DNA of 64,000 nt from contig CM070580.1 of assembly GCA_036346355.1 (NCBI GenBank), forward strand, positions 63,814,854 to 63,878,853, in the 5' to 3' direction. Origin of the DNA: Rhipidocladum racemiflorum (Eukaryota > Streptophyta > Magnoliopsida > Poales > Poaceae). Below, piece by piece: positions 21,244-32,151 of this stretch. The notes under the pieces were generated by a model. It saw only the letters and a program-made list of their open reading frames with translations. It did not search any database and was not told where the DNA came from. The position numbers and the translations under genes are program-made. Within the stretch, counting starts at the first letter, position 1; each line of letters starts with the position of its first letter.

Positions 21244-22392
21244 TCATCCTACATCCTTCGGATACTGATCCTCTAGGGTAGGCTTCACTTCCAATGCGGC
21301 CAAGAATCCACTAGGTACCACCTCAATCTTCATTCTCTGGAAATCCTCACATAGCTCATCCTGACTTGTGGCTAGCAACATGCTCACAGTATGGCTTTTC
21401 CGACTCAGAGCATCGGCTACTACGTTGGCCTTTCCAGGATGGTAATGGATTCCAACATTATAGTCCTTGATCAACTCTAACCATCTCCTCTGCCTCATAT
21501 TCAGATCCGACTGGGTGAATATGTATTTAAGGCTCTTATGATCCGTATACACTTTACATCTGTTCCCGATCAGATAGTGACGCCATATCTTCAAGGCATG
21601 CACTACGGCAGCTAACTCTAGGTCATGCGTTGGATAATTTTCCTCATGCGGCCTCAACTGCCTTGATGCATAAGCGACGACCTTTCCATTCTGCATCAGC
21701 ACACATCCAAGTCCTTGGTGCGATGCGTCACAATAAATATCAAAGCTTTGATTAACATCCGGTAGAACTAACACTGGCGCTGATGTCAATCGTTTCTTCA
21801 ATTCTTGAAAACCTTTCTCGCACTCTGGCGTCCATGCAAACTTCTTCTCCTTTTTCAGTAATTGCGTGAGAGGTTTCGCAATTGTCGAAAAGCCTTCAAT
21901 GAAACGGTGATAGTATCCTGCCATTCCAAGGAAACTCTGGATCTGGGTCACAGTCTTCGGCTGCTCCCAATGTAACACAGCTTCTACCTTGCTTGGATCT
22001 ACGGCGACTCCTTCTGCGGTCATTACATGTCCGAGGAATTCTACCTTGTCCTTCCAAAAATTACACTTACTGAACTTGGCGAAGAGTTGTTGTTCCCTCA
22101 GCTTTTCCAATACTCGCCTCAAGTGTTCGGCATGTTCATCCTCTGTCTTGGAGTAGATTAGGATATCATCTATGAACACGACAACAAACTTGTCCAAATA
22201 TTCCATGAACACCTTATTCATCATATTCATGAAATATGCTGGCGCATTCGTCAGACCAAAGGACATAACTGTAAACTCGTAATGTCCATATCTTGACGAG
22301 AATGCGGTCTTCGGGATATCTTCTGATCGGATCTTCAACTGATGGTATCCCGATCTTAGATCAATCTTGGAGAAAACTCCGGCTCCTCTCAG
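21244..22392 (-). pseudogene. Gypsy RT and RNase H (Tekay-type), downstream part
   Basis: The 364-codon frame (22338-21244) has FSSRYGHYEFTVMSFGLTNA, the catalytic FIDDILIYSK (D57, D58), the thumb motifs FWKDKVEFLGH and FLGMAGYYHRFIEGFS, and a complete RNase H with D204 (CDASHQGLG), E241, D266 (YTDHKSLKYIF) and D309 (ANVVADALSRK). A TAG at 22393-22395 separates it from the RT start, where Gln is typical. Catalytic residues are all present, so loss of function comes from the stop rather than from active-site decay. Confidence 0.92.
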
Positions 22393-23328
22393 CTAATCAA
22401 ACAAATCATCGATCCTCGGTAGCAGGTACTTATTCTTCACGGTGACTTCATTGAGTGCACGGTAGTCAATGCACATCCTAAAACTCCCGTCCTTCTTCTT
22501 GATGAACAAAACTGGTGCTCCCCACGGCGACGAACTCGGTCTGATAAATCCTTTCTCCATTAACTCTTCAAGTTGTTTCTTCATCTCCACCAATTCCTCG
22601 GTGGACATCCGATAAGGTCTCTTTGCTATCGGTGCTATACCAGGTATAAGCTCTATCACAAACTCTATGTCCCTGTCTGGCGGCATACCAGGTAGATCTT
22701 CAGGAAAAACGTCTGGGTACTCATTCACTACTGGGACATTCTCTATGCTGATTGCCTTGGTGCTGTTAACCATCAACTGTCCATCTCTAACGGTGGTAGC
22801 TTGAAATTCCACTTTCTTCCCACACGGGCTCTCAACTGAGATAGTTCTTCGTCCACAATCCAATACGGCCTTGTGCTTGGATAACCAATCCATTCCCAAA
22901 ATAACATCTAAGGTCTGGGTCTCCAAAATAATAAGGTTCGCTAGGAACTCTATCCCATCTATTAGTATTCTCACCCCAGAACATCCTACTTTCGTTCGGA
23001 GTTCGGAACCAGGGGTTTGAACTACAAGCATGCATTTAAGTCTTGCAATCTCCAAATCATTTTTAGCAGCAAAGCCTTGTGAAACAAACGAATCTGAAGC
23101 TCGAGAATCAAACAAAGCGTTGCAGTGCGAGTTGACTAGCAACTTACCCGATCTGACGCTCGTAGCATTCTGCGGTGCATCTGCGGTGACATGGTTGACT
23201 CGGCCCCTCACCACGATGCAGGGTGTGGCTCCTGATCTTTGGCGTCCTAGCTGGTGTGGATCCCAAATTAAAGTGAGCGGGGTCACTCCTGCTTTGTCTT
23301 CTTTGGGCAGATGTTGGCAAAGTGTCAC
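22393..23328 (-). pseudogene. Gypsy protease and RT N-terminus (Tekay-type)
   Basis: The 311-codon frame carries the aspartic protease with its active-site stretch changed to FDSRASDSF (D74-S75-R76; the family has D-S-G), followed by LIILETQTLDVILGMDWLSK. After the linker (YPDVFPEDLPGMPP) comes the RT start (PYRMSTEELVEMKKQLEELM, GFIRPSSSPWGAPVLFIKKK, MCIDYRALNEVTVKN). It stops at TAG 22393-22395. The Gly-to-Arg change in the active site should inactivate the protease. Confidence 0.9.
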
Positions 23329-24280
23329 GGCTCGTTGCGATTGTAGCAGCGTCTCACTGTTCCTTCTTATTTGCTGAAGCGGCGTTCAGTGGGGCTGGGG
23401 TCCGATAGTTACGATTGACGGGTCTTGGTGCTTGGTGACGGTGTCCTTGTTGCATTCGTGGCTGGAATCTGAAAAATTGATTTGGTGCAACTCTCGGTAT
23501 TGCGTTCCTGGCGTGATCCTGTTTGTTGCATCCTGCGCTTCTGTTCTCATCCAGTTCCTTGCGCTTGTCCTCAAGAATAAGCGCCTTATTCACCAATTCT
23601 TGGAAATCTGGAAAGGTGTGGGTGATCAGTCCCACTGCAATCTGAGTTAAGTCCCTTCATGAAACGAGGTATGCGGCTTTATCATCGCTACATCCTCAGT
23701 GCGTAGCGAGCAAGGCTGTGTGAACTTATTCAGGTATTCGGCCTTTGGCTGATTACCTTGCCTCGATGCTCTGAACTCCTCTTTCTTGAGGTCCATGATT
23801 CCTTCAGGCACGTGATCTTGTGGAATGCATTGTGAACTCTTCCCAAGTGATGTCTGAGGGTTCTCTTGCGTGGCACGAAGTTCTCCCACCATTCAATGCA
23901 TTTCCTTCCAAGCGATGAGAAGCGTAGAGTACCTTCTCATTTCCTATGCATTGAGCAATGTGTAGCTTCCTCTCAATTGACCTTAACCAGTCGTCGGCCT
24001 CCAACGGATTGGTATTCCCAGAAAAAGTGGGTGGATGGGTCCTCATGAACTCTGACAGTCTTGTATTCTGGCGTTGTCCCTGATTGACCTGATTAGCGGT
24101 GGCCTGAGCAGTGACGTGTTGCATCTGTTGCATCATAGCATGCATCAACTGAGTCTGAGCAGCAAGAAAAGCTCCGAAATTCTGCATATCCAGTGGCGGT
24201 GCTGGTGCTCCATCATTGGGGATTTCTGCTGGGCGAGAACCACTTCCACTGCCTCCAAGGTTTCCACGAGTGTTCACCAT
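23290..24280 (-). pseudogene. Gypsy gag (Tekay-type), several lesions
   Basis: Gag starts at 24280 (MVNTRGNLGG) with a Gln-rich N-terminus and the capsid region (PPTFSGNTNPLEADDWLRSIE, VLYASHRLEGNA), then shifts frame near 23880. The next pieces (23892-23647 and 23635-23354) continue the capsid (MDLKKEEFRASRQGNQPKAE) with a deletion near 23650. The zinc knuckle near 23310-23345 is ruined: its second Cys is Arg and a stop replaces the Gly before His. An old, non-functional gag. Confidence 0.85.
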
Positions 24281-24542
24281 CTGTGGTTTGCTCTAGGTTT
24301 TAGAGATGAGAGGGAACAAGAATAGGCAAGTAACAGGGAAGCTTATGCGGGGGAAAAGTGTAACTTAAAGTCCAACTTTATTAACTAATGATATCAATAA
24401 CTTGGTATGGTTGCTTAGAATGCCTAAGGGCCTTGCAACACATACTGCACACCCAGCAAGCAATGAAAACCCAAATCGAACTAACACTGGAGTCTAACGC
24501 CTAAAGGGTGACTCTTTATTCTATGACGCGACTCGGCGAAGG

Positions 24543-24974
24543 AGTCTCACTATAGAACCTACGCTCACTCATCGAGAAAACCTCCACGGCCTGGTGCGGA
24601 CTGACTGCGGCATAGGCGCGAAACGATTGCCATGTCCAGCAACTGTGTCATCTGTGGTAGTCGAAGAAGCAGTGTCCTCCTCAAGCTCTGGCTCCTCCGG
24701 GTCTGGCTCGTGCAGCTCGAGCATTGGCTATGGCTCTGGTGCGTACAATGCCGTCTCTAACTCTCCAATCCTTTGCAGAAGGTGTGACACATACTCTTGA
24801 GCTTCCCGCCATCTGTTCTTCTCTGTCATGATCTCCTTGCGGGCCTTCTGTAGCTCCTTGCTTGTATCATTGAGTACATCCTCCTGGGCGACAACAAGTT
24901 GTGCCAATTGTGTGACCATGGCATCCTCATCCTGAATCGCCTTCGGGTCAAGAAAGTTATTACTGCGCGGATGA
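24543..24974 (-). pseudogene. Leader ORF of the Tekay-type element, C-terminal part
   Basis: Upstream of gag there is a further coding-like frame. It is rich in Glu, Gln and Lys (AMVTQLAQLVVAQEDVLND, then KEIMTEKNRWREAQEY) and looks coiled-coil. A stop at 24728 interrupts it, but the same frame stays open beyond that as an acidic tail to about 24550. The N-terminal part lies across the copia insertion (33796-34106), and the frame is continuous when the copia element and one TSD copy are removed. No known domain is recognised. Extra ORFs before gag occur in some gypsy elements, but this product's role is unknown. Confidence 0.55.
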
Positions 24975-25129
24975 TAACGTGAAGGATCATTGTTTTTTGA
25001 TCTATGTGTTTTTGATGATGAGTATTTGAATATTCGAAAAGATTTGAATTTGGTTTGAAGATTTGAAAAGAGCAGAAATCAGTTTGGTTATCCGAAAAAG
25101 ATTTGAATTGGCGAACTCATTTTTCCCAT

Positions 25130-25565
25130 GTATGACAGACCAAACTCTTTGGTCTGTCATACACATGTTTTAAGTGAACTCATTGAGCCAAACTCTTTCT
25201 TTCCAAGAAACCAGTAAGTTCCACATCCACAGGACAAGTTTTCTTTGCATGCATGCGTGAATGTGTTTGCTTTAAGGTCTCGTTCGGATCATGTTGTTTT
25301 TGAAACCGAGTGTGGCACATTTGCGCGGACAAGAGGTTTTGTCCGTCGTGAACATGAATTTGAAAGCGTTTTTGAACCGAGACTTTTGCATGTACGACGG
25401 ACCGATTTTGGTTGTCCGTCGTAAACATGTTTTCGCCGGAATGTTTTTTCTTTTGGAACCAAGAATTTTCCTTGTACAACGGACAGACTTTGTTGGTCCG
25501 TCGTGAACTGTTTTCTAGGGTTTCACTTGGCATTTGCGCCGGACTGGTTTTGTTGTCCATCGTAA
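25130..25565. repeat. Series of stem-loop modules in SIRE 5' LTR
   Basis: The first module is a perfect 15-bp stem with a 3-nt loop (GTATGACAGACCAAA at 25130-25144, its complement at 25148-25162). It is followed by four related modules of the form (C)GGAC...GTCC(G/A)TCGT at about 25326-25347, 25393-25423, 25476-25505 and 25538-25562. The 3' LTR has the same set at 32302-32735. Variants occur at 41760-42160. Confidence 0.75.
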
Positions 25566-26165
25566 ATAGGATTTGCTCAATCAGGGTTTTGAGCGATTTT
25601 GAGATTGAAATTTGAATTTGATTTTGAGATTATAAATTTGTGATAATTTCATGATACTTGTTTTGAAGTGGACTTTATGCAATACTCGAGTGAGTATTTG
25701 CATGGATTGATGTGAGTCAGGTCGTGGACTTGTACTCGGAATTGTTTTGTGTTTTTGATTCATGTGCAGGTGTTGCTTGAGGTCGAACATGGTCGATGAC
25801 GGGACCGAGACTAGGTTCAGGGAGGAACTGAGGTCGTGAAGGTCAAGGATGTCATGCGAGATGTTTGGACTAGAGAACAGTGCACGTGTGGTTGAGATCG
25901 TTGCAGCTTAGCGGCAGTCGAGCCGTATGGGTGCATGCTGCATGTGTGTGTGCATGCAAACTTGTGTCGTGTGTATGCAGGTCTACGGGAGTCGGTCAAG
26001 GACACGGCAGAGCCAGCCGATTCGCAGGTTGTCCGAGAGATGTCCGGAGCAAGCTGTCCGATGCGTTATCCGAGAGGTTTTCGGCTGGATGGTTGCTGTC
26101 CGGTTTTTACATGAATACTGATTGTTTGATTCGAATACAAGATGGAAGCGGTGGCTGTGGATTCC

Positions 26166-26173
26166 TTTAAATA
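26166..26173 (+). promoter_or_regulatory. TATA-like box of SIRE element 2 5' LTR
   Basis: TTTAAATA followed by GAGGGTTCTAGGGG, about 450 bp before the LTR end. The same string is in the 3' LTR at 33337-33344. The position resembles the TATAAATAG box of the other SIRE-type LTRs in this window. Confidence 0.5.
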
Positions 26174-26628
26174 GAGGGTTCTAGGGGCTTAGAACTCATT
26201 CAATCCAACGCAAAAGGGCAAGAAGCAAAAGGTGCCTACAACAAAGAAAAGCTTTTGTGCTCTCTTTAGTTTGTTTAGGGTTTTCTAATCTTGTGAGATT
26301 AGAGATTTCGTTTAGGGTTTTCTAATCATTGAAGATTAGAAGATTTTTGGTGTCATTCTGTTGAAGATGGCTTTGGAATAAAAGGATAAGTTTATGCAAT
26401 ATTCTCTTATTTTTTTTTTTTTTGCTTTGATCTTGATTAGAAGGTTTGTTCGATTTTTGATAGAACTAATTTTTTGTTCGACTTGTCTCGCTAATTAATC
26501 CAGGGTTTTTGATCCCCACGATTTTAGATTTTCTCCCTCTATTTAGGGGTCGTTTATTTTAAAAAATTAGTTGAATTTTATTCGGCATCTATTCACCCCC
26601 CCTCTAGCTGCCTACTCGGTCCTACAAG

Positions 26629-26640
26629 TGGTATCAGAGC
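26629..26640 (+). other. Primer-binding site, initiator-Met tRNA type
   Basis: TGGTATCAGAGC begins two bases after the 5' LTR end. Confidence 0.92.
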
Positions 26641-26687
26641 AAGGTTCTACTAATCCATCTTAACAGGTGATTAGTAAACGATAAGTT

Positions 26688-27640
26688 ATGGCAACGGAGA
26701 AATACTCGAACAAGCCGCCAATCTTCGATGGCACAGACTTCCCCCACTGGCGGATCCGAATGACTGCATATCTTCAAGCTCAAGGTAACGCGATTTGGCG
26801 CAAGGTAAAGATTTCATACAAGCTTCCTTCTAATGATGATATTGACAAAATCGAGTTTGAAAAGGATGTTGAAAGTAATAATAGAGCTAGAAACATATTG
26901 CTTCAAGGACTTGCTAGAAAAGAATTCGATAGAGTCTGTCATTTACTCACTGCTCATGAAATTTGGAAATCTCTTCAAGATTATCATGAAGGCACCGACT
27001 CACAAAGAGGCTAGGCAAGATCAATTTAAAAGGAATACACTAGATTTGAAATGAACTCGGAGAATCATTAGATGATTGTTTTGCTCGTTTTAATAGAATC
27101 TTAAACAATCTTAGAGCTGTTGATGTACAATACACTGACTACGAAAATGCTAGACATTTCTTATCATCTCTTGATCTTAAAATCGGCAAATGAAAGTAAT
27201 CGCATTTAGGAGGCTCACAAGATGAGTGAAATGACATTGGATAAATTATATTCTAGTCTCAAAACTTTTGAGATAGATATTGTTTCGAACATCCAGTGAT
27301 AACTCTTTGGCTCTTAATGCAAATTCTTCTTCATGTGATAATGCTACTAGTGCTTCATCATCATATTCCATTCTTGCCTTGAGTGCTCTTAGTGATGAAC
27401 AACTAGATCAAATACCGGAAGATACACTTGCTCTTCTTTCCAAGCGTGTCAATGCAGCTTACATGAGATCAAGGGAGAGAAGAGGAGCCTCCATCCTTTG
27501 CTACAAGCTGCGGCAAGGCAGGACACGTCCGTGCTAACTGCTTCAAGAACAAAGTTAGAGACGAGAAGGATCAAAGCAACTCCTCCAAAACCTTCCGGCC
27601 AAAAGAGAGCAAGGACAAAAATAAGCAACGGACGAAGAAA
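26688..27640 (+). pseudogene. Copia gag (SIRE element 2), frameshifted
   Basis: The ATG at 26688 lies 47 bp after the primer site (MATEKYSNKPPIFDGTDFPH), homologous to gag of element 1. The frame breaks near 27005, 27050 and 27190. The next piece (27280-27537) ends inside the zinc knuckle: CYK can be read, and then a one-base shift moves the remaining knuckle residues (near 27515-27545) to another frame. A lysine-rich linker follows towards the protease. Confidence 0.85.
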
Positions 27641-28099
27641 ATGCTCAACAAAGTCTTCACTGCAATTGGTCGCTTAGACTTAAGCGACATTGATGATTCA
27701 ACTGACGATGAGAAGGAAGCAAAGCAAACGAAGCTGAACGAGAAAGATTTCACCGGACTATGCTTCATGGCAAAAGGGAACACTAGTGATTCTAGTAACA
27801 ACGACAGCACTTCCAGCGACTGTGATGAGGTGGTACGAGAAGGGAAGGAGAACATCTGGGTTGTTGATTCAGGATGCTGCCAACACATGACGGGCAACAC
27901 AAGTTGGTTCTCCTCCCTAACAAAAGCATCTGGGAACGAGACGATCACTTTTGGAGATGCTACTACTGGACGCGTCACTGCAAAAGGTACAGTGAAGGTA
28001 AATGAACACTTTACTTTGAAGAATGTCTCTCTGGTGTCTAAACTGAAATTCAACCTTACATCCGATTATCACAATTGTTGGATGAAAACTTTGAAGTGA
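27641..28099 (+). pseudogene. Copia gag C-terminus and aspartic protease (SIRE element 2)
   Basis: A 152-codon frame with an acidic stretch (SDIDDSTDDEKE) and the protease active site WVVDSGCCQHMTGN (D76-S77-G78), then ETITFGDATTGRVTAKGTVK. Unlike element 1, the D-S-G triad is intact. The frame ends shortly after, within the protease C-terminal region, by a shift near 28065. Confidence 0.85.
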
Positions 28100-29160
28100 G
28101 CTTTAAACCTAATGCATGTAGAGTACTCGATGCTTCTGGAAACTTGATTCTTGAGATATCTAGACTTGGAAAAATTTTCATAGCAAATTTTAGTAATGCT
28201 TCAAGTTCACATTGTTTTGTTGCTTGTAATCTAGAAATCTCAATTTTTGGCATCGTCGGTTAGGCCACATGGGATTTGATCTGTTATCTAGATTGAGTGG
28301 TCTAGACTTAATTCGTGGCTTGCCGAAATTAAAATCTTGCAAAAATATTGTTTGTGCTTCCTGTCGACATGGTAAGATGGTTGGAGCCCCTCATGCTCCT
28401 ATCTCCACTATAATGACCACCGGCCCTGGTCAACTTCTTCACATGGATACTGAGAGGACCATCTCGAGTACAATCATTTGGAGGTAAGTGGTACTTTCTA
28501 GTGATAGTTGATGATTATTCAAGATACTCTTGGGTGCATTTTCTATCTTCAAAAGATGAGATTTTTGGACTTTTCATATCTTCATTAAGAGATTAATAAA
28601 TGAATTGCCTAACACATTGAAAGCCATAAGAACTGATAATGGTACGGAGTTCAAAAATGCTTTGTTCAAATTTTTTTGTGAAACTAATGGGATTGAACAT
28701 CAATTTTCTTCACCATATTCTCCCTCACAGAATGGTGTTGTAGAAAGGAAAAATAGAACTTTGATTCAAATGGCTAGAACTATGCTAGATGAATACAACA
28801 CTTCAAGAAAATTTTGGGCTGAGGCAATTTCTTCTGCTTGCTATATATCAAATAGGGTCTATCTCAGAGCGTTACTTGGTAAAACATCTTATGAATCGAG
28901 ATTTGATCGTAAACCATCTGTTTCTCACTTACGAGTGTTTGGTTGCAAATGCTTTATTCTTAAACATGGAAATCTTGATAAATTCGAAGCTCGTGAGTAC
29001 AGATGGTATTTTTCTTGGCTATTCGTTGCACTCTCGTGGATATCGTGTACTTGATTTATCGACTAACAAATTGTTGGAGACATGCGATGTTACTTTTGAT
29101 GAGGCTAGCCACAGGCTAGACCCGAGCATTTCAGGTTCACGAGAAGATTTAGAGACAATC
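28080..29160 (+). pseudogene. Copia pre-integrase and integrase (SIRE element 2)
   Basis: The zinc-binding pre-integrase segment (HRRLGHMG near 28250, then CASCRHGKM near 28360) and integrase core are spread over several frames. The 149-codon frame at 28605 has D11 (RTDNGTEFKNA) and E47 (QNGVVERKNRT), with exactly 35 residues between them. The first catalytic Asp lies near 28446 (HMDT context) before a frameshift. Another shift near 28995 moves the C-terminal part into 28789-29223. At the point where element 1 has a TAG stop, this element has a Gln codon (near 28432). Confidence 0.87.
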
Positions 29161-29162
29161 TT

Positions 29163-30300
29163 TTGGATAAAAGATTCGAAGAAAATGATGAAGATAATGA
29201 TGATGATGAGCTCATATCTCTGAGCGGGAAGACGTCCACTGAACAAATTGATGTGACTACTACTTCAGATTCTTCTACACCTCCCACGACGACTGAAATA
29301 ACTGGACCTCCCCTTACTGTTTTAAAGAACCATCCTCCTGAACAAATTATTGGAAGTCTTCATGAAAGGGTGACATGTTCTAATTCATCTCAAACTTTTT
29401 TGTGCATGCATTCTGCTTTTGTTGCAAATTTTGAACCTAAGAACATTACTCATGCTTTAACTGATAGTTCTTGGGTAGATGCGATGCATGAAGAGTTAGA
29501 AAACTTTGAACGGAATAAAGTTTGGACTTTAGTGGAACCTCCTAAAAATCAAAATATTATTGGAACAAAATGGGTTTTTAAGAACAAGTTAAATGAGGAT
29601 GGAATAATTGTTAGAAACAAAGCTAGACTTGTTGCTCAAGGATATTCTCAACTTGAAGGAATTGATTTTGATGAAACATTTGCTCCTGTTGCTCGTTTAG
29701 AAGCTATTCGCATTCTCTTGGCTTTTGCAGCATCAAAAGGTTTTAAGTTATTTCAAATGGATGTGAAAAGTGCTTTTCTAAACGGGTTTATAGAAGAAGA
29801 AGTTTTTGTGAAACAACCTCCTGGCTTTGAAAATGAAAAATTTCCCAATCATGTATATCGTTTGACAAAAGCTCTGTATGGATTAAAACAAGCACCTCGT
29901 GCTTGGTATGATAGATTAAAAGGCTTCTTGCTTCAACATAATTTTAAGATGGGAAAAGTTGATAAAACTCTGTTTACTCAAAATTCAAATGATCAATTCC
30001 TTATGGTGCAAATTTATGTGGATGATATTATCTTTGGAGGATCCTCCCACTCTCTTGTATTGCAATTTTACTGAGTGATGTCCAGGGAATTCGAGATGAG
30101 TATGATGGGAGAGTTGACATACTTCCTTGGATTTCAAATCAAGCAAGCGAAAGAAGGGATCTTCTTGCACCAATCCAAGTATACAAAGGAGCTACTAAAG
30201 AAATTTGACATGGGAGAAGGAAAGTCAGTATCTACTCCAATGAGCACAACAACAATTTTGGATCTTGACGAAAATGGTGTCGAGATGGACCAAAAGAATC
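29163..30300 (+). pseudogene. Copia reverse transcriptase (SIRE element 2)
   Basis: The 303-codon frame from 29163 includes the linker (PPEQIIGSLHERVTC) and most of RT: WVFKNKLNEDGIIVRNKARL, DVKSAFLNGFIEEEVFVKQP, ALYGLKQAPRAWYDRL and catalytic IYVDDIIFGGSS near its end. A shift at about 30070 moves the rest to 30075-30300 (MSREFEMSMMGELTYFLGFQ). RT domains are complete in content but out of frame. Confidence 0.92.
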
Positions 30301-30961
30301 TGAAGCATGATTGGATCACTTCGTACTTGATCGCCGAGACACGACATACATTTTGCGGTATGTGCGTGCGCTCGATTTCAAGCCTCTCCTCGAGAATCAC
30401 ATCGACAAGCAATTAAAAGAATTTTCAGGTATCTTCGCTCCACTTCGAATTTGGCATTTGGTATTCTTGTTCTTCTTCGCTTACACTCCTAGGATATTCG
30501 ATGCTGATTTTGCGGGGTGTAGATTAGATAGAAAGAGTACTTCTGGCACCTGTCATTTTCTTGGCACTTCACTTGTTTCATGGTCTTCTAAGAAACAGTC
30601 CTCAGTTGCTCAATCTACTGCTGAAGCTGAATACGTTGCAGCCGCTAGTTGTTGTTCACAAATTCTTTGGATCACTTCAACTCTTAAAGATTACGGCATT
30701 AACTTTAATAGTGTTCCACTTCTTTGTGATAATACTAGTGCAATTCACATCGCTAAAAATCCTGTTCAACATTCAAGGACTAAACACATTGATGTTCGAT
30801 ATCATTTTCTTAGAGATCATGTTGAAAAAGGAGCTATTGAGCTGAAATTTGTTGATTCGGATGCTCAAATTGCTGATATTTTCACTAAGCCACTTGATTC
30901 TTCTCGCTTTGCTTTCTTACGCGGTGAACTTGGGATCATTCATCCCCATGGGTTGATTTGA
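30300..30961 (+). pseudogene. Copia RNase H (SIRE element 2)
   Basis: RNase H is readable from about 30497: FDADFAGCRLDRKSTSGTCH, VAQSTAEAEYVAAASCCSQI, LLCDNTSAIHIAKNP, HSRTKHIDVRYHFLRDHVEK and AQIADIFTKPLDSSRFAFLR. The connection region before it (30300-30490) is scrambled by frameshifts compared with element 1. The stop at 30961 is followed at once by GAGGGGGAG, as in element 1. Confidence 0.9.
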
Positions 30962-32140
30962 GGGGGAGTCTTGACTTTAACTCTTTCATCTGTGTTACTT
31001 GGCTTTAGTTATTACAAGGAGCTATTTTGCCGTTACACTTAAAGAAAACTCCCCTGTTTTCATTGCATCATGTAGTACAAAGCTTTGTTGACTATTCTTG
31101 TGTATATAGTCAAATTATTGCTACATTGCTTCACTTCTTATTAAAAGACTAAAAGACTAAAAGAACTCAATTTGAGATGCTTTTCGAGAATATTTTGGCT
31201 CTTGTACATTATAGTATGGCATTTGTGAAATAGACTTAAAAGTTTCTTGTCATCTGTTGAAAGGCTAGAGCTGATTAGAAACTATGTGTGAGCTTTTGTT
31301 GGACTTCAAATGAACATTAAGAGTCTCAATCATAATCAGTGTTTTAAATGATAAAAGCAAGTTGAAAAAGATGCAAGCAAAAGCTACTTGGCTAAACACA
31401 AGTTTAGTACAATGTGCAGCTTCCTTGCCAGGGATTTAAATTCAAAAGATGCAAGCAAAGGCTACTTGTCTAAACAAAAGTTCAGAACAATGTGAAGCCA
31501 CTTGCCAATATAAACTAAGAAAGATACAAGAAAGAACTACCTACTCATACACAAGTATGGGCTAGTGTGCAGTTACTTGTCATCCCTGTTGATCACAAAG
31601 CAAAATTGTCAAACTTGCTAAAAGAGAAAAAGGAAATTCAATTTTTGAAAAAGGCTTGAGATAAATATTAGTGAATTTGAAAGTCTCTCTTTGCTCATGA
31701 TAGATTTCTTTTTAGCTTTGGCAAAATCAGTTTATGACATTTTACTTGTTTGCTCTAATTTGCTTATGCAACAACTATTCTATGTGTTAGAGCCTCCATA
31801 TTCTCTCAATTTGCTTTCTCATTGGATAAATTGACACAAAATGTGAAAAATCTCGTAAAAACTCTCCAAATGCTTTACTTTGATTATATACCTTGAATAT
31901 ACTTCAAAGCTTGAGATACTGCATTCATTAAGGGGGAGTTTTGAGATCTTGATGACTATTTTGTCAAAAAGGGGGAGAGCAAAAGTCAAGAAGAAGAAAA
32001 ATAAAAAGAGAGGTGAATTTCAAACTGTTTGAGAATTTGGATTTACTTGGTCTTTACTTGGTCTTGGAATCTTTTGGGTCTCAAACTCTCATTTTTTTTA
32101 CTCTTGTCAAATCTTATTGTGTTTTGTCAAATTACTCATC
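30962..32140 (+). other. 3' non-coding spacer of SIRE element 2
   Basis: This 1.2 kb stretch between the pol stop and the polypurine tract has no ORF over 60 codons and no env-like coding. It has an internal imperfect duplication around 31370-31560 (AAGATGCAAGCAAAGGCTAC-type units) and G-rich tracts near 30961, 31931 and 31970. Confidence 0.75.
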
Positions 32141-32151
32141 AAGGGGGAGAT
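32141..32151 (+). other. Polypurine tract of SIRE element 2
   Basis: AAGGGGGAGAT directly precedes the 3' LTR start TGAAGGATC. Confidence 0.88.

Larger units (their letters stand above)
24980..26626 (+). mobile_element. 5' LTR of SIRE element 2 (1647 bp)
   Basis: TGAAGGATCATTG at the start, CTCGGTCCTACA at the end, followed after two bases by the primer-binding site. It carries a series of five inverted-repeat modules at 25130-25565 and a TATA-like TTTAAATA at 26166-26173. Differences from the 3' LTR are mostly 1-4 base indels. Confidence 0.95.

Noticed and set aside
25300..25563. CRISPR-like repeated units in the SIRE LTR
   Set aside because: Units are inverted-repeat modules in a plant LTR with irregular spacing and no spacers of constant length. 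CRISPR does not apply.
30962..32140. Possible env-like gene in the SIRE 3' spacer
   Set aside because: No ORF over about 60 codons and no membrane-protein pattern. The equivalent spacer at 1-1097 is also non-coding.
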